From Cladosporium sp. IMV 00045 (Eukaryota; Ascomycota; Dothideomycetes; Cladosporiales; Cladosporiaceae): 39,400 nt of DNA. The stretch lies in assembly GCA_001931905.2 (NCBI GenBank), contig MSJI02000292.1:1-39400 (forward strand), read 5' to 3'. Both the position numbers and the translations under genes were made by a program. Shown in pieces: positions 1 to 10,477 of this stretch (its first letter is position 1; each line of letters starts with the position of its first letter). A model generated the notes under the pieces. The model was not told the DNA's origin. It did no database searches and saw nothing but the letters and a program-made list of their open reading frames with translations.

Positions 1-2667
1 TCTGTCCAGGAAATACGCTCGCTTCTGCTATGGAAGATCGCCGCGAATGTGTTGAGCATCCAAGACTTGGATAACATTGTTGGCGCGTTCGCCGCTGTGG
101 CAGGGAAAATGGGACCCGAAGCCACATTGCAGTTTTACTCGGACTTGTTTGCAACTGCTGCCTTTGAACATCAAGCACCCTCAGAGAGATTACGACTTGA
201 GTTGAGATTACGAGCCGAGGCTTTGAAAATGGAGGATGTTGAAGGAGGTTGCAGGGCCCTCACGGACAGCATCTGTATTCCTGCTAAACTGGAGTACAAT
301 AAGCTGGCGGAAGTGCTCGGTCGAGAATGCAGAGGGCTGGTCAACCAAGGACATCTCAATGCAGCAGTCGATCTTTGGAACACAACAACAAACGCGCGAG
401 CTTCCTACTCAGCCGTCGACGCTGAGCTGGACAACGAATTGTACGACGCTGCAATCACTGCGAAGCATGCTTCATTGTGCGTGAGCATGCTCAGACTGAA
501 GAGCTCGCTGAACTTCAACCACAACATGCGTCAACAGAAGGACGCTCTCATCAAGCTATGTTTCGAAGAGGGGTCGACCGGATTGCTGCGAAATCTGTTC
601 AGATACAAGGCTGAGGGCGCGCTCGGACATAGCAAGCTGAGCACTCAAAGCTACGTGTGCCTGGCTCAATGCTTTGCGGGAGACAACAAGGGGTTCGAAT
701 CGTTCAAGGTGTACTACAAGCGTGTTCCTCCAGCTTCACGCGGATCCGTGGCTGAAGCTAGTATTGCTGCTAGAGCATGTTCTCTGAAGGCTGATTGGAA
801 GGCCACACGCGACCTCGAACGCGCACGGAATGACTATCAGCTAGCCATTGATCGTTATGCCCAGGATGGAATTGACGAGCAATGCCTACGCCCTCTTAAT
901 GTGGCAATGACCGAGATTCAGCTCAGTGCGAATCAACCAGTCCAGGCGATGAAGGCTTTGGCTGTCATGAATGGTTCACAACTAGACAGCAATGTTGCTG
1001 TCCTGACAGCCCTGGCTTTGGCCAAACAAGGTGATTGGCCTTCTTTCGAGCGACTGCTACATGCTCTGCACAAAGAGCCATTGGATTGGACGCCTGGCAA
1101 CAAGCGAGTATTCAACAATGCTTTGCATCTTTTCTCACGCCTTCACACCGCGCAGCAGCTGTCTGATCTTGCAGAGAGTTCGATCAGCCAACTCAACTTC
1201 CAGCCAAACAGAGCCACATGGGAGATCCTGCTCTCCAGCTTTGTGTCCAAAAAATCTGTGTCACTCCTGAGGCACTGGCTGTGCAACCCTGGCCTACTGG
1301 AGCGCAAAATCGAACTGGATGCCGACATTGGAGCCGCGTTGTTGAAGACCTGGTATCTTGATTTCAGACACTCTCACCTCGTGGTCATGTGGGTGTGTCG
1401 AGAGCTCGTGCGGAAGGCGCCTTCTTTGCACGGCGGACAGCTCTGGAACGTCATGCGTGAAGCTCTCGGGTTTGATCTGAGAACGCTCGGTGGCACGAAC
1501 GCACCCTGGATGGAACCGATCATTCGCGCCAGAGCAGAATTGATTTCTGAGCAAGGCGCCGAGATTCCTCGACCTGGTCACGTTGGGAACCGACAACTGT
1601 ATGATCGCGGCCGACTGTTGACTCTTGATCAAGGGGCGTCGATGGAAGCTGATCGATATGATTCACCACAGGAGGAGACGGAATTGTCTTCCTCAGCATC
1701 ATTCAAGGGTGACGACGTTTTGCCTACGAAAAGCCTAGATTGGCAAGAGCTTCGTCCTTCATACACGACAAGCTGGACCGAAGAATCGATCCCTGACACA
1801 AGTGCCGACAAACTCGACGTCCCAACGCTCGAAAGGCAAATGATCGTCCAACTCTCGCTCGGAGAACACCAGACCGTGCTGCAAATGTACCAAGACTCTC
1901 TCGACGCCGCCGGCCTGCCTGCTTCACCAATCATGCTCGAAGTCGCCCTAGAAGCAAGCATCCGCTTCCAAGGCCACGCCGAAGAAGCCGAGCGCATCAT
2001 CACCGCCGCCTCCCAAGCCGGAATGAACATCGCCTGCGCCATTGGCCCTCTCCTCATCCACCAAATCCGCCAACTCACCAGCATCGACCAACCCACCGCC
2101 ACCAGCCTCCGCCACAAAGTCATAGACTACTACCGCATGAACGAGCGCAACGGTCTACACGTCAAACACCACATCGGCACGCACGCCGCACACACGCTCA
2201 TGCGCAATGGCCACGCCGATCTCGGCGTCAACCTCCTCGCCACGATCTTCAAATCCCCCTGGTCCGCCTCCCAGCCCCTCGACCTCCCCGCCCTGAGTGT
2301 CTGGTTCGCGGGCTACGCGCACCTCGGCCACTTGCGCGGCATGCACTGGGTGGTGGAGGAGATTCTCGCGCGCGGCCTGAGCATCGACATGCCTTTCATC
2401 CGCACTCTGAGGCGCGCCAGACGGCCGGCGCAGAGGCTTGCGGATGGGAGGGTGGTTTATGGAACGCAGGAGAGGAGGGTTCTGGCTTATTTGAAATTCT
2501 GGTCGGGCGTTTTCAGGCAGAAGAGGGAGGTGCAGATGAGGGAGTCGAAGAGGTTTGGGAGGAAGTTGGTGGGCGTTTTGGTCGAGGCGGCGAATGGGGG
2601 GAGGGAGGGGAGGGGGGTTCCGCATGCGAAGTTGGAAAGGAGGAGGGCGGCGCGGGGGCTTGCTTGA
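1..2667 (+). CDS. PPR-like organellar RNA-binding protein, 5' truncated by window edge
   Basis: The reading frame is open from base 1 and ends at TGA 2665-2667, giving 888 visible residues. The first triplet that some ORF callers would accept (GTG at 49) is not a credible eukaryotic start, and no in-frame stop lies upstream, so the true start is outside the window. The protein is made of degenerate helix-turn-helix units typical of fungal pentatricopeptide-repeat proteins: recurring patterns such as PNRATWEILLSSF (around 1200-1240), the LSVWFAGYAHLGHLRGMHWV stretch (around 2295-2355), and evenly spaced Leu/Ala-rich helices. It ends in a basic tail rich in Arg and Gly. Fungal PPR proteins of this size usually act in mitochondrial mRNA processing, stability or translation. 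The presequence that would confirm mitochondrial import is not visible. A TPR-like or other alpha-solenoid protein is the main alternative. No intron is needed in the visible part. Confidence 0.7.
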   Translation, partial: SVQEIRSLLLWKIAANVLSIQDLDNIVGAFAAVAGKMGPEATLQFYSDLFATAAFEHQAPSERLRLELRLRAEALKMEDVEGGCRALTDSICIPAKLEYNKLAEVLGRECRGLVNQGHLNAAVDLWNTTTNARASYSAVDAELDNELYDAAITAKHASLCVSMLRLKSSLNFNHNMRQQKDALIKLCFEEGSTGLLRNLFRYKAEGALGHSKLSTQSYVCLAQCFAGDNKGFESFKVYYKRVPPASRGSVAEASIAARACSLKADWKATRDLERARNDYQLAIDRYAQDGIDEQCLRPLNVAMTEIQLSANQPVQAMKALAVMNGSQLDSNVAVLTALALAKQGDWPSFERLLHALHKEPLDWTPGNKRVFNNALHLFSRLHTAQQLSDLAESSISQLNFQPNRATWEILLSSFVSKKSVSLLRHWLCNPGLLERKIELDADIGAALLKTWYLDFRHSHLVVMWVCRELVRKAPSLHGGQLWNVMREALGFDLRTLGGTNAPWMEPIIRARAELISEQGAEIPRPGHVGNRQLYDRGRLLTLDQGASMEADRYDSPQEETELSSSASFKGDDVLPTKSLDWQELRPSYTTSWTEESIPDTSADKLDVPTLERQMIVQLSLGEHQTVLQMYQDSLDAAGLPASPIMLEVALEASIRFQGHAEEAERIITAASQAGMNIACAIGPLLIHQIRQLTSIDQPTATSLRHKVIDYYRMNERNGLHVKHHIGTHAAHTLMRNGHADLGVNLLATIFKSPWSASQPLDLPALSVWFAGYAHLGHLRGMHWVVEEILARGLSIDMPFIRTLRRARRPAQRLADGRVVYGTQERRVLAYLKFWSGVFRQKREVQMRESKRFGRKLVGVLVEAANGGREGRGVPHAKLERRRAARGLA

Positions 2668-3010
2668 GTGTTGAGAGGTGTATTGGTCGGTTTGATTTGA
2701 GGAGTTCTCGTCACTCGGGATATAGGGGTTCAGTAGAATTCCACAGCGCTGGTGTCCGTTCTCATGGGCAAGCGAGTGGATCTTGTACGAAGTATCATAT
2801 GTATCAGCTATCGCAACATTACATCAAAGCCATCCCGTCCAAGAAGCCTATTCTGAGTTCTGCAAAAGCGAAAAAGAACATTGCGATACCCTGAATTCAT
2901 TCCTTGTCTTTCTCTCGCAGCCACATCGCCCGGCAAAGAACACGTCCCGCCTCCTTCCACCATGAAATCAAGATCCACACCAAAACGCAACACCAAAGCA
3001 AAAAAGAAAA
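2668..3010. other. Intergenic: converging 3' ends of the PPR-like gene and tRNA-Val
   Basis: I see no coding signal here. The A-rich stretch at about 2992-3010 reads on the minus strand as T-runs directly after the tRNA-Val 3' end and is a plausible RNA polymerase III terminator. Confidence 0.5.
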
Positions 3011-3144
3011 AGCTCGACCCCAGGATCGAACTGAGGACCTTACCCGTTCTCTTTGCGAAAGACGGAATGACTTTTCGACAACTTGTCGCAGGAGGTGCGT
3101 GGATAGTTGTGAAGGGTACGTGATAGCCACTACACCAGTCGAGC
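3011..3144 (-). tRNA. tRNA-Val(CAC) with a 61-nt intron
   Basis: Read on the minus strand, a seven-pair acceptor stem forms between GCTCGAC (3144-3138) and GTCGAGC (3018-3012), with discriminator T at 3011. The D arm is GTG...CAC, the anticodon stem is TACCC/GGGTA (3118-3114 with 3045-3041), and the T arm is CTCAG-TTCGATC-CTGGG. The anticodon loop starts TTCACA, so positions 34-36 are CAC (3111-3109). The loop is interrupted after nucleotide 37 by an intron from 3107 down to 3047, the canonical nuclear tRNA intron site. Removal leaves a 73-nt tRNA. The D arm and variable loop (GTGTAGTGG..., AGGTC) match eukaryotic Val-CAC tRNAs. T-runs follow immediately as a Pol III terminator. The exact intron ends could shift by a base. 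Confidence 0.9.
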
Positions 3145-4081
3145 TTTGGGATGGAGCCAAACACACAGACGTTCAGTTCATATAGCCTCAAATTTCCGTC
3201 AAATTTACCCTCTGCGGCATCACCTTCCAGAGCAGTGGCTTTGGGTTCTTGGGTGTTGTATATCGGGAATTGAAGAGTAGGGAGGAGGACGTGAGAATGG
3301 TTGTTGGCTGCGTCTTGAACCTTGAATTATTACAGCCGATGGAACATTGCACTGGATATTTCTGAGGTCGGGCAGGTTTGTGCTTACGGCGTTCGAGCAT
3401 AACGGCAGATTTCAAGGTCAAAACATCTCAAGCCGTTGACGATGTGGATGGAACCAGAAGGTTGGCCATTGAATTATGGGTAGGATGTCCCGAGGCGGTT
3501 ATGCTTTTGGCTACATGAAGCAGTAGTCCTTCGAGGTATTGCGCCAGGGGCGAGTCATTGAGACTCGTGGCCTTCACATCATGGCCTTGAGCTTCCATGG
3601 CTGTAAATTGGGGAAAATGGAATTAATTGTCCAGTTGTCTACTACAAGTGAAGAAGGCGACACTTTTGCAAATCTGAAAAGCGACCGGGATGGTGACGAA
3701 GGACGATCACCGACCAATGCCCGGCCATGCCGCCGGACATGCTCGAAACAGATTCCCACCACACCAATCAGTAGGTGCGAGTAGCAGACGGAAACATGTG
3801 CACACATGCAGAGAAAGCCCGTCTGCCATGCATGCATACACGACAGGACGAACGCGGGCGCAGGGGGGTTTGGGACAGGCAAAGTAATGCAAAGTTGACG
3901 GATGGAGAAGAGATGTGAAACGACTAGTAGCAGCTACAAGGCTGAAACGGAGTGGTGCTGGCGAATCATGAAGTGAGGTTGGCGTGCCAGGAGGGGATGT
4001 GTCGAGCGGATGCCCGTTGCCCGCTGTCCATTCGACCCAGACCAGAAGCAGGAGAGAAGCGTGGAGAGGAAGACAGCCAGC

Positions 4082-4116
4082 AGAGAGAGAGAGAGAGAGA
4101 GAGAGAGACACACACA
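4082..4116. repeat. (AG)n-(AC)n microsatellite
   Basis: An uninterrupted AG dinucleotide run of about 13 units passes directly into a short ACACAC run. It lies about 780 bp upstream of the Pumilio start codon. Confidence 0.95.
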
Positions 4117-4154
4117 TCCTCCATCTCCCAAGCCTCGATACTTCACCTTCCACT

Positions 4155-4180
4155 GTCACTTCACTTCACTTCACTTCACC
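4155..4180. repeat. (TCACT)n short tandem repeat
   Basis: About five copies of a CTTCA/TCACT pentamer lie in the pyrimidine-rich leader region of the Pumilio gene. Confidence 0.9.
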
Positions 4181-4896
4181 CCTCCTCCCTCCTCCTCCCT
4201 CTTCTTTGATATACTTCTTGTATCAGCATCCCCATCATCCCTCCCTTGGCCTGCCCGTCGGCCCCGGTATCCTCCAACACAGCCTTCCGGTGGCGCCTCA
4301 TCCCCAGACTCCTCTCTTATTTGTCTCTCCCTTCAGCCCGCGCTGGCTCCTGTGCTACACCACCTGCTCCCACACCCACGCCGCCTCCTCGTCTTTCTCT
4401 CGTTGAGCGCTGCTGGATTGCCACCTTTGCTCGACCCGATCCTCTCAATCCCTCATTCATTGCCTTGGATCACCTCCATCACCTGCCCGCATTACCCACT
4501 TCGGAGTTGACATCTTTCACCACTCTGCTGGACGACTTCACGAAACAGGACCAGGCCACGTGCGCCCAGCTCAATCCTCCCCCCGGCGACTCCGCGCGGC
4601 AGATTCTTTGTCTCTGCTGCAGCCTTTGCAAGATCGAGACACGTCGCATACCCATTCAGCCAGTACACCGTAACAGAGGGCACCTTGTGGCTGGATCACA
4701 TGCCAAGTACATCTTGAAAGGAAGCTGGACTTTGCGTTGTTTAAAAGAGAATTTCGGACGATACAATTGTAGTACGGTCACACACACGCACACACGCACT
4801 TGAAAGAACAGCGCTTGCTGCTCGACATTTCTGCTCGACGCTTCAGACACACACACACCCCATACATCTCCTACCTTCAGCGCAGCATAATCTATA

Positions 4897-7800
4897 ATGG
4901 CGCCTACATCCCGACCCGACTACAAACTCAACCTCGAGGGATTGCCGCAGCTCAACATGGGCGGCACCAGGTCGGCCAATGGTTCGGCCACCAACTCGCC
5001 CATTGAGCCTGCCGGTTCAGGCTCAAGGTACCCCCTTGGCAATGGCCTTGGGTCCGCAGGCTCCCAGCTGGGCTCTGGAAGAGCGGGAGCTGGGTCTCCC
5101 TCGAAGGAATTTGGAAGCCGACTGTTTCCTAAACGGTATGTGTGGTTCTTGGTGCGTGAAATGTAATGTACACTCTGACCTGAAATCATCGCAGTGCTCG
5201 TGAAATTCAGGCGCAAGAGGGCATTTCCCCTTCCCTGTGGGGTCCTCCTCCAGCCGGCAGCGGCCACTCCACGCCTCTTCGCGAAATCATCCCAGAGTCG
5301 CCAGGCAGCGACAGTTTCCCCGACTTTGACGCCAACACCGCGCAGACTGGTCTCGCGCCTTCGAGCCAGGGTGCTGCCAATTCCACCCGACGTGGACGCG
5401 CGGGCACAGTCCCTTCGCGCCTCCCCCCGATCGGTTCCATAAATGGACTTGGCGGCTCGCAACCCTCCTCTCGTCCCACGAGCTCCCAGAACACACCTCC
5501 TGGCAGCGTTTATGGATCCGCGTCGCCTTCCTACGGCGACCCGCAGGCCACGGCTGGCGCGAGCAACAACAGTAGCCAGGCGCTGCTGTCTCGTCTCAGA
5601 GCCGGCTCCATGCCTCAGCGTAGTAGCATGATGGGAGGTGGCAGTCCTTTTGGGTCTTCCTTGTTCGCAAGCAACTGGATGGCGGGAAGAGAACGTGCGA
5701 GTACACTGCAGAGTATAAGGTCGTCTGACGCCCCTTCTTCGCCGAGAGAATCGCCAGCCGATAATGATGTGCGCACTCTTGACTATCTAGGCTTGGTGGA
5801 CACCCCGCAACCTCAAAGAGGAGGTTTGACCCAAGCCGAGGCCAATATTCTTGCAAGCCAACAGCGCTCGAGGGGCAATTCTGGCTTCAATGTGGCAGAC
5901 ATGGCTGCGTTGAACTCTTTCTCGAAGAACCCCGCGAACAGGTTCCGCTCTTACTCGGTCAATGCCAAGGAGAAGTATGCCGATGGCGAAGAGGACGATG
6001 ATGAGCTTGCCGAGTATGAGCAGCTCCAGCAAATGTATGGCGGCGGTCTCCCTTCTTCCTCAAGAGACGCTGCCGCTGCACAGGCTGCGGCTATTCATGA
6101 AGCTGTCAGGCAGCACAATCTTGATGTGCAAGCATTCGCTACATACGCAAGCTCCAACCGTCCCCGAGCTCGCACTGCCGGCGTTCTGGACTCCCCTGCA
6201 AACCGATCTCTGCGGAGCTATCTTCCCACGCCGTCTCGATTGGACAGCAGCATGAATGCGTCTGATCTGCCAACCGGCGAAAGCAACGATCTCAATGGCC
6301 TCACCAGCGCTGTGCAAGGCATGAACCTGGCAGGCAAGCCCTACGACAGCGGAGTTGAGGCTCCAATGGAATCGCCCACGCGCTCCCTCTGGCTTGGTAA
6401 CATCCCTTCTTCGACGACTGTCTCCTCGCTCAATGTGATCTTTGGTCAGTTCGGCACGATCGAGTTCGCGCGCGTTCTCACCCACAAGAGCTGCGGCTTC
6501 GTCAACTTCGAGAACATTCAGAGCGCGGTCACTGCCAAAGCGCAGTGCAACGGCAAAGAGATCTTCCCTGGCTGTGGCCCTATCCGTATTGGATTCGCAA
6601 AGGAGCAAAGCGCTTCCAACACCCCTGGTGCCAATGGAATGTACCCTTCGCCCAGCCCTGATCCTTTCGTGGCGAAGGGTAATGCCGCGCCTGGTGCGAT
6701 CGGTCAACCGAGCAACAACATCAATGCCGAAACTGCTGCTGCCGCGCTCGTTACTCCGGATCTGCTGAAGCTGCGTGATGAGGTGTCGACCATTGTGTCA
6801 CAATTCGGCGCCTCCGCAGAGGAGCGGACCCGCATTGAGGCCAATTTGGACAAGGCCATGAACTACGACGAGTTCGCTTTGGAGGTCCCGGCTATTGGTG
6901 AGCCGAGCCACAACCGTGTGCACGATGCTCCGCGCCTGCGCGATATTCGCAAGCGTATTGACAACAACTCCTGTACGCCTATGGAGATCGAGGGCATTGC
7001 CACGGAGATGCTTCCAGAGATTGCCGAGCTGTCTTCCGACTACCTGGGCAACACGGTCGTCCAAAAATTGTTCGAGCACTGCACCGAGGAGACCAAGGAA
7101 GCTATGCTCACTGAGATTGCGCCTCATCTCGCTGAGATTGGTGTACACAAGAACGGCACCTGGGCGGCCCAGAAGATCATCGATGTCGCCCGCACCCCAC
7201 AGCAGATGTCGATGATTGCTGAATCCCTTCGACCTCACAGCGTGAACCTCTTCCTCGACCAATACGGTAACTACGTTATGCAATGCTGCCTGCGCTTCCA
7301 GTCACCTTTGAATGACTTTATCTTCGACACGATGCTTAACAAGCTCTGGGATGTGGCACAGGGTAGATTCGGTGCTCGTGCGATGCGGGCCTGCTTGGAG
7401 AGTCACTTCGCAACAAACGACCAGAAGAGACTGATGGCTGCGGCGATCACCCTACACAGTGTCCAGCTTGCCACCAACTCAAACGGCGCTTTGCTTCTGA
7501 CCTGGTTCCTCGACACCTGCACTTTCCCGCGTAGACGCTCTGTTCTGGCACCCCGCTTGATCCCTCACCTGGTCCACCTCTGCACTCACAAGGTCGCCTA
7601 CCTGACTGTGCTGAAGATCATCAACCAACGCAACGAGCCTGAAGCCCGCGACCACATCCTTCGCGCACTTTTCGAAGATCAGACTCTGCAAAGTATCGTC
7701 AGCGACCAGGCATGCGGCGCGACTTTCATCTTCAAGGTCCTCACCACCCCTTTCCTGGACGACAGCATCCGCCCGGAGTGTGTCGAAAATGTGCGCAACG

Positions 7801-8504
7801 TCCTTCTCCGCCTCAAAGCACAGCCATCCCAAGGCTACAAACGCCTGATGGACGAAGTCGGACTCTCCACCCGCCACGGAGGCACCCCCGTCAGCCACGA
7901 CGGACGCTCCAACTCGAAGAACCGCAGCATGAACGGCCACCTGTCGCAGCTCGACACCAACCAAAACGGTGGTGGCGGCGGTGGTTACCCCCGCCCTCCC
8001 TACGCCAACATGACCCCACAGCACCCGTCGTCCATGGACCCCGCGCTCGCCAGCCAAGGTCTCCAGCGCACCATCAGCATGGACTCCACCTCCTTCGACC
8101 CCTACGCCCCTAACCCCGGCCTCATGACCCCGCAGTACACCCACAGCCCCGCCATGTCCTCCGCCGGCATCTCCCCCATCAACCACCACCAGCAGCAAAT
8201 GCAGTACCAGCAAGCCCTCCTCGCCCAGCAGCAACAACAGCAGCAGCAGATGCCGCGCCCGCCCGGTTTCTACAGCAGCCCTGGCGCGGCCTACGGCGCC
8301 GCTTCGCCCATGATGGACCCCTACCGCCAGGCGGGGCAGATGGGCCCGCCTGGTATGGCGGGCGGGTTTGGCGCTCCGCCGCCGCCGCCGCCGCCGCAAA
8401 TGGGTTATGGCCAGGCTTATGGCAATATTCCCCCGCCTCCGCCGCCGCAGTATGTTCCCCAGGGAGGCGGTGGGGGCGGTGGACGGAGAGGAAGGGTAGG
8501 TTAA
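4897..8504 (+). CDS. RRM + Pumilio-repeat RNA-binding protein (Jsn1/Puf1-Puf2 type)
   Basis: Two exons, 4897-5135 and 5195-8504, join in frame (CG|T = Arg80) for 1182 residues. The intron has GTATGT and GCAG ends, and the downstream frame reads on through the conserved LREIIPESPGSDSFPDF segment. The order is a disordered Ser/Gly/Pro N-terminus; an RRM at about 476-552 (LWLGNIPSS as RNP2, CGFVNFENI as RNP1); a Pumilio domain at about 675-935 with recognisable repeats (GNTVVQKLFEHC, NGTWAAQKIID, YGNYVMQCCLRF, FGARAMRACLES); and a tail from about 1010 with poly-Gln, poly-Pro and a Gly/Arg-rich end. The family binds 3' UTRs of target mRNAs. In budding yeast Puf1/Jsn1 and Puf2 share this RRM-plus-degenerate-PUF layout and bind mRNAs of membrane-associated proteins. 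The fusion of both domains makes the family assignment firm; the targets are unknown. Confidence 0.93.
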
Positions 8505-8840
8505 TGTCTTGAAGCTTTGGGTTTTGTGGAAGTTGATGACTGACGTTTTTGCGTAGCGTTGAATTGCAGCATCTGAACGGAACGAATGGGAAAAGGGAAA
8601 GATGAAGTTTTGACACACGCCTTCTCTCTCTCTCCTGCATCCCCCCTTCAACTTATCTCGAAAGGAAAAAAAAAAAAAACTTCGTGTCTCTCATGTCATT
8701 CAATGGACAATACAAAAAATCTTATGTTTCTCACCTTGATTGTGCTATACAAATGACGACTTTTTAAAAAAAAGGAAGGAAAAGGGGGCTTATTCTTCTT
8801 TTTTTTTTTTTTTTTTTTTTTTTTCGGATTTTTGGGGGTC
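8505..8840. other. 3' UTR region of the Pumilio gene with poly-T tract
   Basis: Non-coding and AT-rich. It holds poly-A runs and a 26-base T homopolymer (8799-8824), directly before the first unit of the 8841-10340 duplication. Confidence 0.6.
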
Positions 8841-9400
8841 ATTCATCAACTTTATTACCTGATGTGTATTTCAAAGATACTTTTCTTTTCTTGTATCATG
8901 TAAACTTTTACTTTTTTTCCATGTACGCCTTCCTGTATCACACTTTTGCACCATTCTCGGAGTTCGAGCCTCTTGTCAGTGGGTGTGAGTGTTTCTCGCT
9001 TCTTCGGCTTCTTCGGCTTCTTCTGCCTTCGGTGCCTCTGTCATGGTGAAGAATCTTGGAATCAGACGTGAGGGAGGGAGCATGGCTTTCTCCATCCTTT
9101 CCTGTTCCATTCGTTCGGTTTCCTTGCCTTTTTTCTTTTTGCTCAAGGATGAGAGTGGGAGTGAGGAGATTGCTGAAGGGAAGGGAACGAACGCGATTCG
9201 GCGACTTTGAATTTACGAGCCATATGGAGTCCTGTTGCGATGTGTAGCAAACATACTACCTGATGGAATACATCTACTCACTGCCGTTTGGGGTTTGAGC
9301 GAGATTTTCACGTTAAGCATCTATCACTCATCACTCACACCAAGCGTCGATGATGAGATACATGTAGATACACCCGACCCGAGATCACTGCACCAAAAAA
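8841..9400. repeat. Tandem duplication in non-coding DNA, unit 1
   Basis: The unit begins TTCATCAACTT (8842) and ends just before an almost identical TTCATCAACTT (9402). Shared landmarks include TTGTATCATGTAAACTTTTA, CTTGTCAGTG, TGTCATGGTGAAGAATCTTG, CCTTTCCTGTTCCATT, and the closing block GGGGTTTGAGCGAGATTT...CACCAAGCGTCGATGA. No ORF is conserved between the units, so this is duplicated non-coding DNA. Confidence 0.85.
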
Positions 9401-10340
9401 ATTCATCAACTTATCATTATGTGTATTTCAAGATTCCTTTTTTCTTGTATCATGTAAACTTTTACTTTTTCCATGTACGCCTGCCTTTTTCTGTATCGCA
9501 TCACATCCCATCACAGCTTTGCACCATTCTCGGGGCATCGTTCGTCTCTTGTCAGTGAGTGTGAGTGTTTCTCTCTTCTTCGGCTTGTTCTACCTTCGGT
9601 GCCTTTGTCATGGTGAAGAATCTTGGAATCGACGATCCGGAATGGAGCATGGCGATTTCTCTCCTTTCCTGTTCCATTTGTTCGTTTTCCTTCCCTTTTC
9701 TTTTCGCTCACGGATGAGAGTGGGAGATTGCTGAAGGGAAAGGAATGAATGGATTAGGTGACGAATTATTACTTTGTGCAGTTTGCATCATGGGCTTGAA
9801 AGAGAGAGGTTGTGTTCTGTTACCTTTCCTTTTCTTTATTATTATTATTTATTTATTTTTTCCTCACTCTCTCTTCTTTTCTCGCTTTCGTTTCTTTCTT
9901 CTTTTCTTCGCTTTTGTTCTCCGCTTGGAATGAAACGAAATGGCCATTTTTCCGCATCAGAAGCGTTGTATTTCTCCTCCTCCTTCCTCCTTTTTGCATG
10001 CTAGATCTCAAGATCTACCTTCTTTTCTTCTCACTAGGCCAGCCCAATGCAGTGCTTGCGGGTTTGAGAGAGAGCCTCGTTGATTCTCTTTTATGTACCT
10101 ACACGCGCTGCGTGGAGATGTTCCTTTCTGCGCCGTGGAGGCGTGGGGAGATATTTGGAGTGCAGAGGACGGTTGGGTTGAAGATTCAGGAACGGATTAT
10201 GCGATGTTTGGCAAATAAGGTATACATGTACAACTGCCATTGGGGTTTGAGCGAGATTTCACGTCAAGCATCACTCACACCAAGCGTCGATGAGATACAT
10301 GTAGGTACACCCAAGATCACTGCACAAAAAATCCACATCT
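9401..10340. repeat. Tandem duplication in non-coding DNA, unit 2, with about 400 bp extra
   Basis: Matches unit 1 in two blocks. Block one (about 9402-9765) matches 8842-9215. Block two (about 10196-10340) matches 9234-9400, including GGGGTTTGAGCGAGATTTC and CACCAAGCGTCGATGA. Between them is roughly 400 bp absent from unit 1, rich in pyrimidine tracts (TTATTATTATTTATTTATTT around 9837-9860). Either unit 2 gained it or unit 1 lost it. Confidence 0.8.
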
Positions 10341-10477
10341 ATTTTATTCTCCAATTCACAATTTTTTTTATAAGTGTCCACATCACTCCATTCCAACCCA
10401 ATCCAATTCGAAAGATCCACACCAAACAACCCAGGGGTATCAAAACAAACAAACCAAAAAAACCAAACAAAAAAATC

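Larger units (their letters stand above)
3145..4896. other. Intergenic and 5' leader region of the Pumilio gene
   Basis: No ORF here looks like a gene. The last 800 bases are strongly pyrimidine-rich on the plus strand, as is common in highly expressed fungal promoters and leaders. They contain an (AG)n/(AC)n microsatellite and a (TCACT)n run. A six-codon upstream ORF (ATG 4700 to TGA 4717) would precede the Pumilio start if transcription begins upstream of it. Confidence 0.5.

Noticed and set aside
49..51. GTG at 49 as start of the PPR-like gene
   Set aside because: GTG is not a normal nuclear start codon and the frame is open upstream to base 1.
4010..4803. Overlapping plus-strand frames in the Pumilio leader
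   Set aside because: They arise from pyrimidine-rich repeats with Ser/Pro/Leu-biased translation, and several lack an ATG start.
7479..8651. 390-codon minus-strand frame opposite the Pumilio gene
   Set aside because: Antisense shadow of a well-supported Pumilio exon; the Arg/Val/Gly-rich product has no domain.
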